Shown one piece after another: positions 27,952-37,382 of a DNA stretch of 64,000 nt. The notes beneath the pieces are model-generated. The model had not been told where the DNA came from. It worked only from the letters and a program-made list of their open reading frames with translations, and did no database searches. Both the position numbers and the translations under genes were made by a program. The stretch covers positions 44,142-108,141 of the forward strand of contig MVRE01000014.1 of NCBI GenBank assembly GCA_002067895.1, given 5' to 3'. Within the stretch, counting starts at the first letter, position 1. Every line of letters starts with the position of its first letter. The stretch is from Methanoregula sp. PtaU1.Bin051. GTDB taxonomy: Archaea; Halobacteriota; Methanomicrobia; Methanomicrobiales; Methanospirillaceae.

Positions 27952-29436
27952 ATGAAATGGGCACTCCTGTCTGTCTGGGATAAAACCGGGATTATCGATC
28001 TGGCACACGCTTTAATCCGGTTACGGTTCAGTATCATGAGTTCAGGGGGAACCGGGAAAGCTCTCGCACAGGCCGGTATCAAGTTTACTGAAGTGTCTAG
28101 TTATACCGGCTTTCCAGAAATGATGGACGGGAGAGTAAAGACGCTGCACCCGAAAGTCCATGGGGGACTTTTGGGCCGCCGCCAGATTGACGATGCTGTT
28201 ATGGTAAAATACGGGATTAACCGGATTGATCTACTTGTTGTCAACCTTTACCCGTTTGAAGCTATGTCTGAAAAAAAAATGGATATAAAAGAACTTATTG
28301 AATATATCGACATCGGCGGTCCGGCCATGATCCGTGCCGGCGCTAAGAATTACCACAGTGTTGCTGTTGTTGTTGATCCTACCGATTACCCGATGGTGAC
28401 TGATGCATTGTCCCGCGGGGACCTCTCCCCCGATCAGCGCTTCGCTCTTGCTAAAAAGGCATTTGCCCGTACCTCTGCTTACGATGCAGCAATCAGTAAT
28501 TATCTGGAACGGATGGATGGCCGGTTACCTGCAATATATACGGCCCAGTTTACCCATGGCAGAGAGCTCAGGTATGGGGAAAATCCTCACCAGCGGGCCG
28601 CCATCTATGGAAAGACGGGGATTGCCGGCGCCGAACCGGTGCAGGGAAAACAGATGTCCTATAATAATTATCTTGACCTGAATGCAGCTGTTGCACTCCT
28701 CCGTGAATTTGACGAGTGCGCTGCAGTTATCGTCAAGCATAACAATCCCTGCGGCGTTGCTGTCGACAACACGCTCCGGGAAGCTTACATAACTGCCCGG
28801 AATGTCGATCCGGTATCCGCCTATGGATCCGTAGTAGCAGTAAACCGCGAGGTCGACCAGGATCTAGCAAGGGAGGTTTCCTCCACATTTGTGGAAGTCA
28901 TAACTGCGCCATCTTACACGAAGGAGGCGAAGGAGATCCTCCAAGCAAAAGAGAACCTGCGGGTTCTTCTGCTTCCCGATCCGGTCGTTCAGGATGAGAT
29001 CCGCAGCATCGATGGAGGGGCTCTTATCCAGTGCACCCCCCAGTATCAGGAACACTGGAAGGTTATGACGCACCGCGATCCAACATCCAGCGAACTGAGT
29101 GCTCTCCAGCTTGCATGGAAAGTATGCAAGCACACGCGGAGCAATACCATCATCTTTGCCGACAGTCGGAGGACACTGGGAATCGGCGCCGGGCAGATGA
29201 GCCGGGTAGATGCGGCAAAGATTGCAATCATGAAGGCATGCGACTCCCTTCAGGGTTCTGCTGTGGCATCGGATGCTTTCCTGCCTTTCCCGGACACGCT
29301 TGAAGCGGCTGCAGCGGCCGGGGCAACAGCACTTGTTCAGCCGGGCGGATCGATTCGTGATAACGAAGTGATCGCTGCTGCAAACCGCTTGAACATGGCA
29401 ATGATTTTTACGGGCGTACGGTACTTCAGGCACTGA
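27952..29436 (+). CDS. purH: Bifunctional AICAR transformylase / IMP cyclohydrolase PurH
   Basis: A 494-aa two-domain enzyme for the last two steps to IMP. The N-terminal MGS-like cyclohydrolase domain has LLSVWDKTGI, SSGGTGKAL, MDGRVKTLHPKVHGGLL and VNLYPFE. The C-terminal transformylase domain has RYGENPHQRAA and the catalytic KHNNPCGVA, and ends FTGVRYFRH. ATG 27952 is preferred to the in-frame TTG at 27946. Many methanogens use PurP and PurO instead of PurH, so this bacterial-type gene is notable. It is transcribed divergently from the Hsp70 operon. Confidence 0.96.
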   Translation: MKWALLSVWDKTGIIDLAHALIRLRFSIMSSGGTGKALAQAGIKFTEVSSYTGFPEMMDGRVKTLHPKVHGGLLGRRQIDDAVMVKYGINRIDLLVVNLYPFEAMSEKKMDIKELIEYIDIGGPAMIRAGAKNYHSVAVVVDPTDYPMVTDALSRGDLSPDQRFALAKKAFARTSAYDAAISNYLERMDGRLPAIYTAQFTHGRELRYGENPHQRAAIYGKTGIAGAEPVQGKQMSYNNYLDLNAAVALLREFDECAAVIVKHNNPCGVAVDNTLREAYITARNVDPVSAYGSVVAVNREVDQDLAREVSSTFVEVITAPSYTKEAKEILQAKENLRVLLLPDPVVQDEIRSIDGGALIQCTPQYQEHWKVMTHRDPTSSELSALQLAWKVCKHTRSNTIIFADSRRTLGIGAGQMSRVDAAKIAIMKACDSLQGSAVASDAFLPFPDTLEAAAAAGATALVQPGGSIRDNEVIAAANRLNMAMIFTGVRYFRH

Positions 29437-29580
29437 TTAAACCTCCCCATTTTGATTTTCAGGCAATTTTATGCGATATATTTATATTCTGCGAAGTTGT
29501 TAGCTTCCTTAAATCGTTTATGGCTTGAACCGGCCATGGATGATTGTGAAACTCTGATGATATCTTTGTGGTGAAAAAGA

Positions 29581-30255
29581 ATGGATTACGGAAACATGCT
29601 CGGAGATTCCTTTGCCTATGCAAAGGATGCGATTGTCGGAAAATGGATGCAGTGGTTGTTGCTGCTGATTGCAACGATCCTGCTTGGCATCCCCCTTCTC
29701 GGATATAGCCTGAAGGTACTTCGCGGCGAGAAACCGGCACCGGAGGTAACCGGGTGGGGAACTCTCATCATCGATGGTATCAAGTACCTCATTGTCTCGC
29801 TAATCTGGGCAATCCCCTGCCTGATCATTTTCTTCTTCGGACTTGGATCTCTTGCCGCTGCCATCATCAGCGCGAGCAACCCGATCGTTGCCGCGAACAA
29901 CCCCGGGGCGATATTGGCATTTGCCGGCGGCGCCATGGTGTTCTTCGTCCTCTTTGTCATCGTTGCGATCATCACAGGCCTGCTTGCAACCATCGGCATT
30001 GTCCGTTTTGCCCGTACAAGGAGCATGGGTGAGGCGTTCAACTTTGGTGAAATCCTTGGGACGATCGGCAAGATCGGCTGGATCAGCTACATCATTGCTC
30101 TTATCATCATCGGAATCATCATCGGCATCATCGAGTTCATCCTCATGGCCATCCCCTATATCGGCATGATCCTTCTCTTCCTTTTAGTCCCGCTCCTCGT
30201 ACTATGGCACTCACGCTATATCTGCCTAGTCTATGACAGCGCCGGTGCGGCATAA
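29581..30255 (+). CDS. DUF4013-type multispan membrane protein
   Basis: A 224-aa integral membrane protein with about five or six spans. It begins MDYGNMLGDSFAYAKDAIVG, then has a short loop GYSLKVLRGEKPAPEV and GWGTLIIDGIKYLIVSLIWA. This N-terminal pattern, a long amphipathic segment, first span, charged loop and W-x-x-x-x-x-D-G-x-K, is that of the DUF4013 family found in many methanogens. Function is unknown. It is single, with a promoter gap of 144 bp, and ends just before an oligo-T run (30268-30275) facing ilvD. Confidence 0.7.
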   Translation: MDYGNMLGDSFAYAKDAIVGKWMQWLLLLIATILLGIPLLGYSLKVLRGEKPAPEVTGWGTLIIDGIKYLIVSLIWAIPCLIIFFFGLGSLAAAIISASNPIVAANNPGAILAFAGGAMVFFVLFVIVAIITGLLATIGIVRFARTRSMGEAFNFGEILGTIGKIGWISYIIALIIIGIIIGIIEFILMAIPYIGMILLFLLVPLLVLWHSRYICLVYDSAGAA

Positions 30256-30263
30256 TACCCGAA

Positions 30264-30278
30264 TCTCTTTTTTTATGA
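30264..30278 (+). terminator. Oligo-T terminator between convergent genes
   Basis: TCTCTTTTTTTATG, an oligo-T tract 15 bases after the membrane protein stop. It is the usual archaeal termination signal. The gap to the ilvD 3' end (30424) holds no gene. Confidence 0.4.
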
Positions 30279-30423
30279 CCCTTCTGCAGTTATAATCGTA
30301 GCATAACACAGGTCTGCCAGTGTAAGGTTTTTCTTCCGGAGGGGACGACAATTCCGCCAGCCGCGTGGCAAGAGATAAAAAAGATGGCCGGGGCGGTGAC
30401 AGGTCCGGCACGGAGAATCGCAG

Positions 30424-32067
30424 CTACCGCTGCACGGCACCGAGGTTTGCCTGCTCCACTGTCCTTGAATAACGGTCGAGAGCCCCTTTGAGTCGTTTCT
30501 TCACCGGTTTCCAGCCTTTCTTTCGGCTCTCGAGCTCTTTTGTATCGACATGGAGCAGGATCGATTTGGCATACAGATCCACTTCGATCATGTCACCGTC
30601 CCGCACAAACGCGATGGGTCCGCCCACTGCAGCCTCCAGTGCGACATGGCCGATATAGGGGCCACGTGTCCCGCCTGAGAAACGGCCATCTGTTATGAGA
30701 ACTACTTTTATGTAACCCAGACCCAGCAATGCAGATGTAGATGAGAGCGTTTCGGGCATACCGGGTCCGCCTCTCGGGCCTTCGTACCGGATTATGACAA
30801 CATCGCCCTCCTTGACCTCACGGGCAAGAATTGCCCGCATGGTAGCCGGTTCTCCGTCGAATGTCAGGGCGGGGCCTTTATGCCTCCACATGGCTTTTGG
30901 GACCGCAGCGCATTTCACGACTGCTCCGTCCGGTGCAAGCGAACCTTTCAGGATCTTCAGCCCGCCAGCTTCGCTTACCGGTGATTCCGGGCTCTGTATT
31001 ATTGTCTCCTCCTTCACCCCCGCAGTAGATGCGATCTGACGGATTGTGGAGCCGGAAACAGTAGGGACATCATCAAGATACTTCAACAGCTGGTGCAGTA
31101 CAGCAGGAATTCCTCCTGCCCGGTAAAGAGTCTGCATGGAATGCGGGCCGGATGGCTGCATATTGCAGATATGTGGAATGCTGTCCGCAATCGAATTGAA
31201 ATCGTCAAGCGAGAGCGGGACTTCAGCTTCTCTTGCGATTGCCATGAGGTGAAGAACAGTATTCGTGGATCCGCCAAGTGCCATATCCACGCGGATTGCA
31301 TTATAGAGGCTCTGTTGCGTTATGATCGAACGGGGTGTAACTCCATCCCGTACCAGTTTTATGACAGCTTCTCCGGTCTCCCGTGCGATCCGTAACTTTG
31401 CCGCATCGACAGCCGGGATAGCTGCGCAACCGGAGAGGGACATCCCCATCGCTTCAGTCATACATGCCATTGTATTTGCCGTATACAGGCCTTGGCAGCT
31501 TCCGCATCCGGGCATCGCACATCGCTCCAGCTCGCAGAGTGCATCTTCCAGCATAGCCCCGGCTGCAACCCTGCCAACCCCTTCAAAGATATCAATCAGC
31601 GAAAGATCTTTCCCGCCTTGGTAACCAGATAGCATCGCTCCCCCAGTCAGGATAATTGCTGGAATATCGCACCGTACTGCAGCCATCAGCATGCCGGGGA
31701 CTATCTTGTCACAGGTTCCTATACACACGAGCCCGTCAAACCGGTGGGCATCCACCATCAGCTCGATCGAGTCCGCGATGTTCTCGCGTGAGGGGAGCGA
31801 AGATCGCATACCTTCGTGCCCCATTGCGATCCCATCGCAAATCCCGATCGTGCCGAACTCGAACGGCACACCGCCTGCTGCAGCAATACCCTCCCGGACT
31901 TTTTCACCCAGCTGCCGGAGATGGACATGGCCGGGGACTATTGTATTGAATGCATTTGCTATCCCAATGAACGGAAGATCCATCTCGCGATCAGTTACTC
32001 CGAGGGACCGGAGCAGGGACCGGTTCGGCGCCCGAGCAAAGCCCGCTTTGATCTCGTCACTTCGCAT
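30424..32067 (-). CDS. ilvD: Dihydroxy-acid dehydratase IlvD
   Basis: A 547-aa enzyme of branched-chain amino acid synthesis that dehydrates 2,3-dihydroxy-isovalerate. I chose ATG 32067 because [20 protein letters not shown] is the canonical IlvD start and GGAGGGA stands about 8 bases upstream; an in-frame extension to 32130 is unlikely to be translated. Cysteines for the iron-sulfur cluster are seen in [12 protein letters not shown] and [35 protein letters not shown] sequence near residue 470 is also conserved. It is a single gene, with cbiA upstream on the same strand. Confidence 0.95.
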   Translation of the reverse strand: MRSDEIKAGFARAPNRSLLRSLGVTDREMDLPFIGIANAFNTIVPGHVHLRQLGEKVREGIAAAGGVPFEFGTIGICDGIAMGHEGMRSSLPSRENIADSIELMVDAHRFDGLVCIGTCDKIVPGMLMAAVRCDIPAIILTGGAMLSGYQGGKDLSLIDIFEGVGRVAAGAMLEDALCELERCAMPGCGSCQGLYTANTMACMTEAMGMSLSGCAAIPAVDAAKLRIARETGEAVIKLVRDGVTPRSIITQQSLYNAIRVDMALGGSTNTVLHLMAIAREAEVPLSLDDFNSIADSIPHICNMQPSGPHSMQTLYRAGGIPAVLHQLLKYLDDVPTVSGSTIRQIASTAGVKEETIIQSPESPVSEAGGLKILKGSLAPDGAVVKCAAVPKAMWRHKGPALTFDGEPATMRAILAREVKEGDVVIIRYEGPRGGPGMPETLSSTSALLGLGYIKVVLITDGRFSGGTRGPYIGHVALEAAVGGPIAFVRDGDMIEVDLYAKSILLHVDTKELESRKKGWKPVKKRLKGALDRYSRTVEQANLGAVQR

Positions 32068-32232
32068 CTTCTTCTCCCTCCACTCTTCCTGTCTCTGAAT
32101 AAATTGGCGCGAACAGTAATCAACCGGCACTATTCACGTGGTTGTATCATTATTTGATATTGGACATTGGACAAAGTGATTCTCTGCAGGACAGATCGGT
32201 TAATCGGATGGATCGGGGATTATAAGTACTTC

Positions 32233-33681
32233 TCAACGTTTCCGATAACTGTCGCAGCACTTGATGAAATGCCGGGCAAATGATTTTGAGAAATATGTAT
32301 GCATGTATGTCCCCAGAGTGCAGTTCTGTACAAGACCGTCCAGCTTATCTTCAATCCCCTTGCCGCGTTGCAGTTCAATCGCATACCTTGCATCGCGATC
32401 CGGGATTACACGCGAGTAATGGAACTCATGGCCGCGAATTGGTTGTCTTGCGGGAACACAGGACCAGCCAGTCACTGTCCGGCCCTGAACGTATCCAAGA
32501 GCCTGAACTGTCTTGGTCATCTCAGCCCGGGCCGGAAGCACATCGCAAAGCGGGTATGATCCACCGGAGGCTATCCCTGATGTAAGATAGATCAATCCGC
32601 CGCATTCCCCATAAACTGGCATTCCGGTTTCTGCCATCTTTCGGATATCCGTCCGGCAGTGAGATTCTGATAGTGTTTCAGCATATAATTCCGGATATCC
32701 TCCACCGATATACAGACCATCTATATCAGGAAGCCTGTCCTTGAGGGGGGAGAAAAAAACAAGATCCGCACCCGACAACCTAAGTCGATCGAGATTATCC
32801 TGGTAATAAAAACAGAATGCAGGATCCCAAGCTACACCAATACGGACGCAGGTATCGGACCCAGCCTCTTTCTTCACGGAAGAACCGGTAATGGGTGGAG
32901 CACGTGAAGCGACCTTCAGTATCGCATCGAGATCACAATACTCCCTCACGACCTTGCCAAATTCACCCATGGATGTTTTTTCATGCGCCATGGCAAGCCC
33001 AAGATGCCGGCTGGGAACGGCTATGTCTTCCCGGCGAGGAATCCAGCCAAGGGCAGTGATTGACCGTGAACTGTCGATAATCTGGCGGTGGCGGGGACTA
33101 CCAATTCGGTTGAATATGACGCCGGAGATCGTAATATCAGGATTATATGTACGATAGCCGTGGATTATTGCATGAACACTCCCAGACATGCCCCTAACAT
33201 CAATAACAAGAATTACCGGGGCATGAAGAAGCGAAGCCACATGGGCGGTGCTCGCGGTTTTTGTCCCGTCTATCCCGTCAAACAATCCCATTACTCCTTC
33301 AATAATCGCGACATCCGCGCCTTCTGATGCTCTGTTGAAGGTTTCAATAACTCCCTGATCACCCATCATAAACGAGTCAAGATTGCGGGATATGCGTCTG
33401 CAGATCTCCGTGTGATGCGTGGGGTCGATGAAGTCGGGGCCAACCTTAAACGGCTGGACCTGCATACCCCTTGCTGTCAGTGCTGCCATCAACCCGCTTG
33501 CGATTGTTGTCTTTCCGCAACCACTATGGGTTCCGGCAAGTACAAACCGCGGAACGGGTTGCTTTTTGAAATCCTGACTTTCTGTTCTTGAATAATTATC
33601 CTGACGATCGATCAAAGGAAACCCCGTTATATCTGGGATCCAGCTCCTGCCCTCAGCCATGACAATAGAGCCGGCAATCAT
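32233..33681 (-). CDS. Cobyrinate / Ni-sirohydrochlorin a,c-diamide synthase (CbiA family)
   Basis: A glutamine-dependent amidotransferase. The dethiobiotin-synthetase-like ATP domain begins RFVLAGTHSGCGKTTIASGL and includes VGPDFIDPTHH and EGVMGLFDG. A class I glutaminase domain follows with nucleophile Cys in YGECGGLIYL and the basic/His region GHEFHYSR. The substrate may be cobyrinic acid (CbiA) or Ni-sirohydrochlorin on the F430 route (CfbB); sequence alone does not decide. The frame runs on to a TTG at 33819, but the first 46 codons look non-coding. I give ATG 33681; ATG 33660 and 33747 are possible. Confidence 0.85.
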   Translation of the reverse strand: MIAGSIVMAEGRSWIPDITGFPLIDRQDNYSRTESQDFKKQPVPRFVLAGTHSGCGKTTIASGLMAALTARGMQVQPFKVGPDFIDPTHHTEICRRISRNLDSFMMGDQGVIETFNRASEGADVAIIEGVMGLFDGIDGTKTASTAHVASLLHAPVILVIDVRGMSGSVHAIIHGYRTYNPDITISGVIFNRIGSPRHRQIIDSSRSITALGWIPRREDIAVPSRHLGLAMAHEKTSMGEFGKVVREYCDLDAILKVASRAPPITGSSVKKEAGSDTCVRIGVAWDPAFCFYYQDNLDRLRLSGADLVFFSPLKDRLPDIDGLYIGGGYPELYAETLSESHCRTDIRKMAETGMPVYGECGGLIYLTSGIASGGSYPLCDVLPARAEMTKTVQALGYVQGRTVTGWSCVPARQPIRGHEFHYSRVIPDRDARYAIELQRGKGIEDKLDGLVQNCTLGTYMHTYFSKSFARHFIKCCDSYRKR

Positions 33682-33825
33682 TTTTTTGTTATTATGGAAT
33701 TTATTTTGTAAATAAGTTGGATTATCGTTCTTTATGAATTGTTTCATAAAGCAGTCAATGAACTCCGATAAATTATGTACTCCGGGGGGTCCGGAGGGGT
33801 GAAAAAATGTATGTAGCAAAAAACG

Positions 33826-35118
33826 TTATTCTCCTTTCCGGGTGAACCGGAAAATACCGTATGCAATACCGATGATCCCGGCAATCAGGACGCTCAGGAC
33901 GATTGGATTGGCCAGGATTGCAGCAACGCCGGCCTGTTCTGTAATATCAACCCTTGCTTTCATCGTATCCGAGATATAGGAGTTGTCGAGGGCGTCCCTG
34001 TACCGTATTTCGGAATCTAGTCCGTATTCTTTGATTGTTGCACTGCGGTCGACACTCACTTCATATGATGCAATGACCGATTCTCCGGCATCCATATCGC
34101 CGAGATAGGCAATATCATCATTGCTCGTGAACGGATCTACGGCGCTGATTCGTCCCTGAGCGCTGTATACCTTGGTGTCTCCGATGTTCTTGTATTCAAT
34201 GGCGATTACTTTCTTTTCGCCGGGATGAATCTTCACAGGAGACGAGATGATAGCAAAATCGATCTTTCCTCCGACAGGTATACCTACCGTCTCACTTGGC
34301 GAAGTAACAGTGTCCCCTTCGTTGTTTTCATATACAACGACGACATCTATGGGATATGTAGATCGCTCAGCTTTTGGATCCACAGATACCTTATAACGGC
34401 ATTCGGCAGTCGCCCCTGAAGGGAAATCGCCGATAAAGACACTGCTGTCCGTGGGGATTATCGGGCTGCCACCATTACGGATAATCTTGATTACGGCTCT
34501 TTTCCCATCGTCATACCCGGAGTTCCTGATCATGAGTTTAAGGTAGCCTTCTGTTCCGACGTTCAGATGTTCTGTTTCAGCAGATACGACATCGATCGAC
34601 AACTGGGGTTTGATCTTTATCGGGAGAGAGAGCGTAACTTCCTTGTTTTTATAATAATAGCGAATAGAATCAGTGCCATATTGCTCTGCTATATCAAGGT
34701 ACGTGTAATTCAGGAATACCGGTAAAAGGTATGTACCAGAAGCAGCATCCCTGCTGACTTTTGCTTCGAAAGAGGTGATTATTGTACTGCCACCTAAAAC
34801 ATCCCCGATCATCTGGGGATCCGATTTGATTGTAAGAGGTGCATCTCCGGCAGTCAATGACACCAGCATCAGCTTCGCCGTATTTGGCAGATCATCGCGA
34901 TCAACAATCGATGACTGGCTGAATTTGAATTCATTCAGTCCGCTGTTCTCGATGACTACCGGGATAGTGATATCATCGCCCGGGGAAAATTCGTTAGTGC
35001 CTGAAATATAAACAGAGATCTCCGGACTGCCCGACATATATTTGGTGCCGGCAGTAGCAGGATTAATTACACAGGCACAGAGAACCGCCAGAATGATGAA
35101 ATATTTTCCGTAAATCAT
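33826..35118 (-). CDS. Exported surface protein with CARDB/NEW3-like domains and C-terminal anchor
   Basis: A 430-aa protein. From ATG 35118, with GAGG seven bases upstream, it starts MIYGKYFIILAVLCACVINP, a signal sequence cleaved near ATAG. The body is beta-rich with repeated phrases such as GDDITIPVVIENSGLNEF, GTEGYLKLMIRNSGYDDGK and GEKKVIAIEYKNIGDTKVYS. These are typical of CARDB/NEW3 beta-sandwich domains in archaeal S-layer-like proteins. A single span (IVLSVLIAGIIGIAYGIFRF) and the basic tail TRKGE anchor the C-terminus. Ligand unknown; about three domains can be counted. It stands next to an exported TPR protein of similar membrane topology. Confidence 0.75.
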   Translation of the reverse strand: MIYGKYFIILAVLCACVINPATAGTKYMSGSPEISVYISGTNEFSPGDDITIPVVIENSGLNEFKFSQSSIVDRDDLPNTAKLMLVSLTAGDAPLTIKSDPQMIGDVLGGSTIITSFEAKVSRDAASGTYLLPVFLNYTYLDIAEQYGTDSIRYYYKNKEVTLSLPIKIKPQLSIDVVSAETEHLNVGTEGYLKLMIRNSGYDDGKRAVIKIIRNGGSPIIPTDSSVFIGDFPSGATAECRYKVSVDPKAERSTYPIDVVVVYENNEGDTVTSPSETVGIPVGGKIDFAIISSPVKIHPGEKKVIAIEYKNIGDTKVYSAQGRISAVDPFTSNDDIAYLGDMDAGESVIASYEVSVDRSATIKEYGLDSEIRYRDALDNSYISDTMKARVDITEQAGVAAILANPIVLSVLIAGIIGIAYGIFRFTRKGE

Positions 35119-35253
35119 ACATGGCCTCAATATGTGGATATCCTTGTGCAATATCTTGTGTATATTTGGTTTGGATGTTTATATGGTATTCGCTTGTCGT
35201 TGCGTCAACAACAACAGTAGTGTACAACGAGAATTCCCGCTATGAAAATGTGA

Positions 35254-36288
35254 TTATTGCTTTTCCAGCTTGGATTGCACAATGATGATCGCAAATCCTG
35301 CCAGAACGCCACCAATCAGGACAACCGATGAAATGGGAGCATATGTTGTTTTTGTTTCAACCACGGTTTGAACAGGCAGCTCAGTTACAACGGTCGTAAC
35401 CTGTAATTCGGCCGTTGTTGTGAAGGGCATAGTTGTCGGTGCCTGTACAACCGGTGATGATATCGGTGATGTTGTAATAGGAGTCGGTATCTTATCAAAA
35501 AACGGTTTTCTGTCGTAAGCTTTTTCAAGATTCTCCTTGGCGTCTGCATACGTTGGATCGAGGCTGACAGCTTTTTTAAAGCATTCCAAAGCTTTTGTGT
35601 AGTCTTCAAGTCCTGCATATGCCAGCCCTTTGTTATTCCAGATTTCAGCATTATTTGTGGTTATCTGGGTACAGTGATTGAATGCGTCGAGGGCCTCCTC
35701 ATACCTGCCTGCGGAGATCAGGACAAGCCCCTTCTGGTTCCATCCGTTCACATTGATCGGTGCCAGCCATACACAGCGATCGAATGCTGTAATAGCCATC
35801 TCCGTCTGATTCAGAGAGCGGTATGCTTTACCCTGGTTGCAATAGGCCTCCGGGACATTTTCTTTGACTGTAAAAAAAGTATCATATGCAGATACCGCCT
35901 CTTCATATCTGCCAAGCGATAACAATGCATATGCCCGGGCTTCCAGGGAATCAGGATCCTTCTTATTCAGTGCTATGCCCTGGTCAGCAGCGGTCATTGA
36001 CTCGTTATATTTCATAAGATGGTTGAGTGCAACAGCTTTACCGCCATAGATCGCAGCATTATTTTTATCCAGTGCAATCGCTTTGTCATAATACCCGATG
36101 GCAGCTTCATAATTACCGAGAGTGGTTTCATACTTGCCCTTGAGATACCATTCGGAAGTATCTTCAGCATGAACCGCAGGAATGACGAAAGACAATAAAA
36201 TACCGGTTAACAGAAAACATGTTATGATACGGTTTTGCATGCACGGATTTAAGCGTAATAAAAGATGAATGTATGCCTTTTTCGTCAT
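35254..36288 (-). CDS. Exported TPR protein with Thr-rich stalk and C-terminal anchor
   Basis: The start at 36288 forms an ATGA overlap with the stop of the MFS gene, which argues for coupled translation; ATG 36240 (MQNRIITCFLLTGILLSFVI) would give a tighter signal peptide. After the signal (cleavage near VHA) come six or seven TPR units, for example GRYEEALDAFNHCTQITTNN. A Thr/Pro/Val-rich stalk follows (residues about 270-325) and then a membrane span, VVLIGGVLAGFAIIIV. The TPR domain should face outside. The repeat consensus matches that of the giant TPR protein. Confidence 0.82.
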   Translation of the reverse strand: MTKKAYIHLLLRLNPCMQNRIITCFLLTGILLSFVIPAVHAEDTSEWYLKGKYETTLGNYEAAIGYYDKAIALDKNNAAIYGGKAVALNHLMKYNESMTAADQGIALNKKDPDSLEARAYALLSLGRYEEAVSAYDTFFTVKENVPEAYCNQGKAYRSLNQTEMAITAFDRCVWLAPINVNGWNQKGLVLISAGRYEEALDAFNHCTQITTNNAEIWNNKGLAYAGLEDYTKALECFKKAVSLDPTYADAKENLEKAYDRKPFFDKIPTPITTSPISSPVVQAPTTMPFTTTAELQVTTVVTELPVQTVVETKTTYAPISSVVLIGGVLAGFAIIIVQSKLEKQ

Positions 36289-37370
36289 ATTTGTGCCGGT
36301 TTGTTCCGGCAGGGGCACCTGCTTATTGTCAGAGCTACACTGAATGCTGCACACGCAGTAAATAAGAATGCAAAGAATATTGATGTACTTTCGGCAATAA
36401 ACCCTGCAAACAAAGGAAGCAATCCCATACCGAGGTAACTTGTCATCGAAAAGAGACCCATTGCCGCACCTTGGGATTCACCTGTTTCTGCAAGGTACGC
36501 TATTTGGGAAATCATGACAATTCCAGCAGCTGCACCAACAATCAGAAATCCAATTGGGGTAAAAAATGACACAACCGCACCGAGGGTCATGATAAGCGCC
36601 GCGGTGCGGATTGCAGGTATCGGCAAAAGGTTCAGTCTCGCGACCACAAGAACTGTAATGACCGTGGAAAGATTCATGCATGCAATCCACAGACCTGCCT
36701 TATCCGGTGTTACTCCTGGAAAACCCGGGTATAGGTTTGCGATTACGCCGGTTGTTCCGATTATAATTATCGATGAATACCAGAGCCAGCGGTATCCGCT
36801 GATGAAATTTACCAGAATGATCCGGAGATCTTTGCTCTGCCTTGGAAGAGATCGTTTTGGCATGCATACGATCAAAAGAATCGATAACAGGCAAAGAACG
36901 GTAAACAATATAATGCCGGCAGTATGTACCGGAGAAATGACAGCGAGGATGCCACCGGCAACAAGGCCGCAGATAAGCCCTGTATTAAGAGATGCCAGAA
37001 AATAACCGCTCATTATCTCATGATCCGGTAGTGAGTTAATGTATGCCAGAGACGAGGCCAGAAACAACCCGGCTCCTATCCCTTCAATAAACCGTGCAGC
37101 AATCGTAAAAACCGGCTCAAGGTAGAGGCTGACTAGTATTCCGCTCAGAACGGATACCAGAAGCCCGTACCGCATAATAACGGCGCTGCCATACCTGTCT
37201 GTGAGCAGTCCTGCAGGCAGCGTTAAGGTAAATGCCCCCAGGAAATATGCAGAATAAATCCCGCTCTGAAGTGTTACGCCCTGACCGTATGAAGGCAATA
37301 TAGGCACTATTGCATTGGAGAGCGCCATTATAGCAAAAATTCCCACACAGATAGCTAAGCGCTCTTTCAT
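36285..37370 (-). CDS. Major facilitator superfamily transporter
   Basis: A 361-aa membrane protein with about eleven or twelve hydrophobic spans. The MFS motif between spans 2 and 3 is seen as GLLTDRYGSAVIMRYG. RFIEGIGAGLFLASSLAYIN in span 4 resembles the drug-efflux MFS pattern. A hydrophilic loop with PKRSLPRQSKD separates the two halves. Substrate unknown. The stop overlaps the start of the exported TPR gene (ATGA), so the two are probably made together. Confidence 0.88.
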   Translation of the reverse strand: MKERLAICVGIFAIMALSNAIVPILPSYGQGVTLQSGIYSAYFLGAFTLTLPAGLLTDRYGSAVIMRYGLLVSVLSGILVSLYLEPVFTIAARFIEGIGAGLFLASSLAYINSLPDHEIMSGYFLASLNTGLICGLVAGGILAVISPVHTAGIILFTVLCLLSILLIVCMPKRSLPRQSKDLRIILVNFISGYRWLWYSSIIIIGTTGVIANLYPGFPGVTPDKAGLWIACMNLSTVITVLVVARLNLLPIPAIRTAALIMTLGAVVSFFTPIGFLIVGAAAGIVMISQIAYLAETGESQGAAMGLFSMTSYLGMGLLPLFAGFIAESTSIFFAFLFTACAAFSVALTISRCPCRNKPAQI

Positions 37371-37382
37371 GGAACGTGTAGT

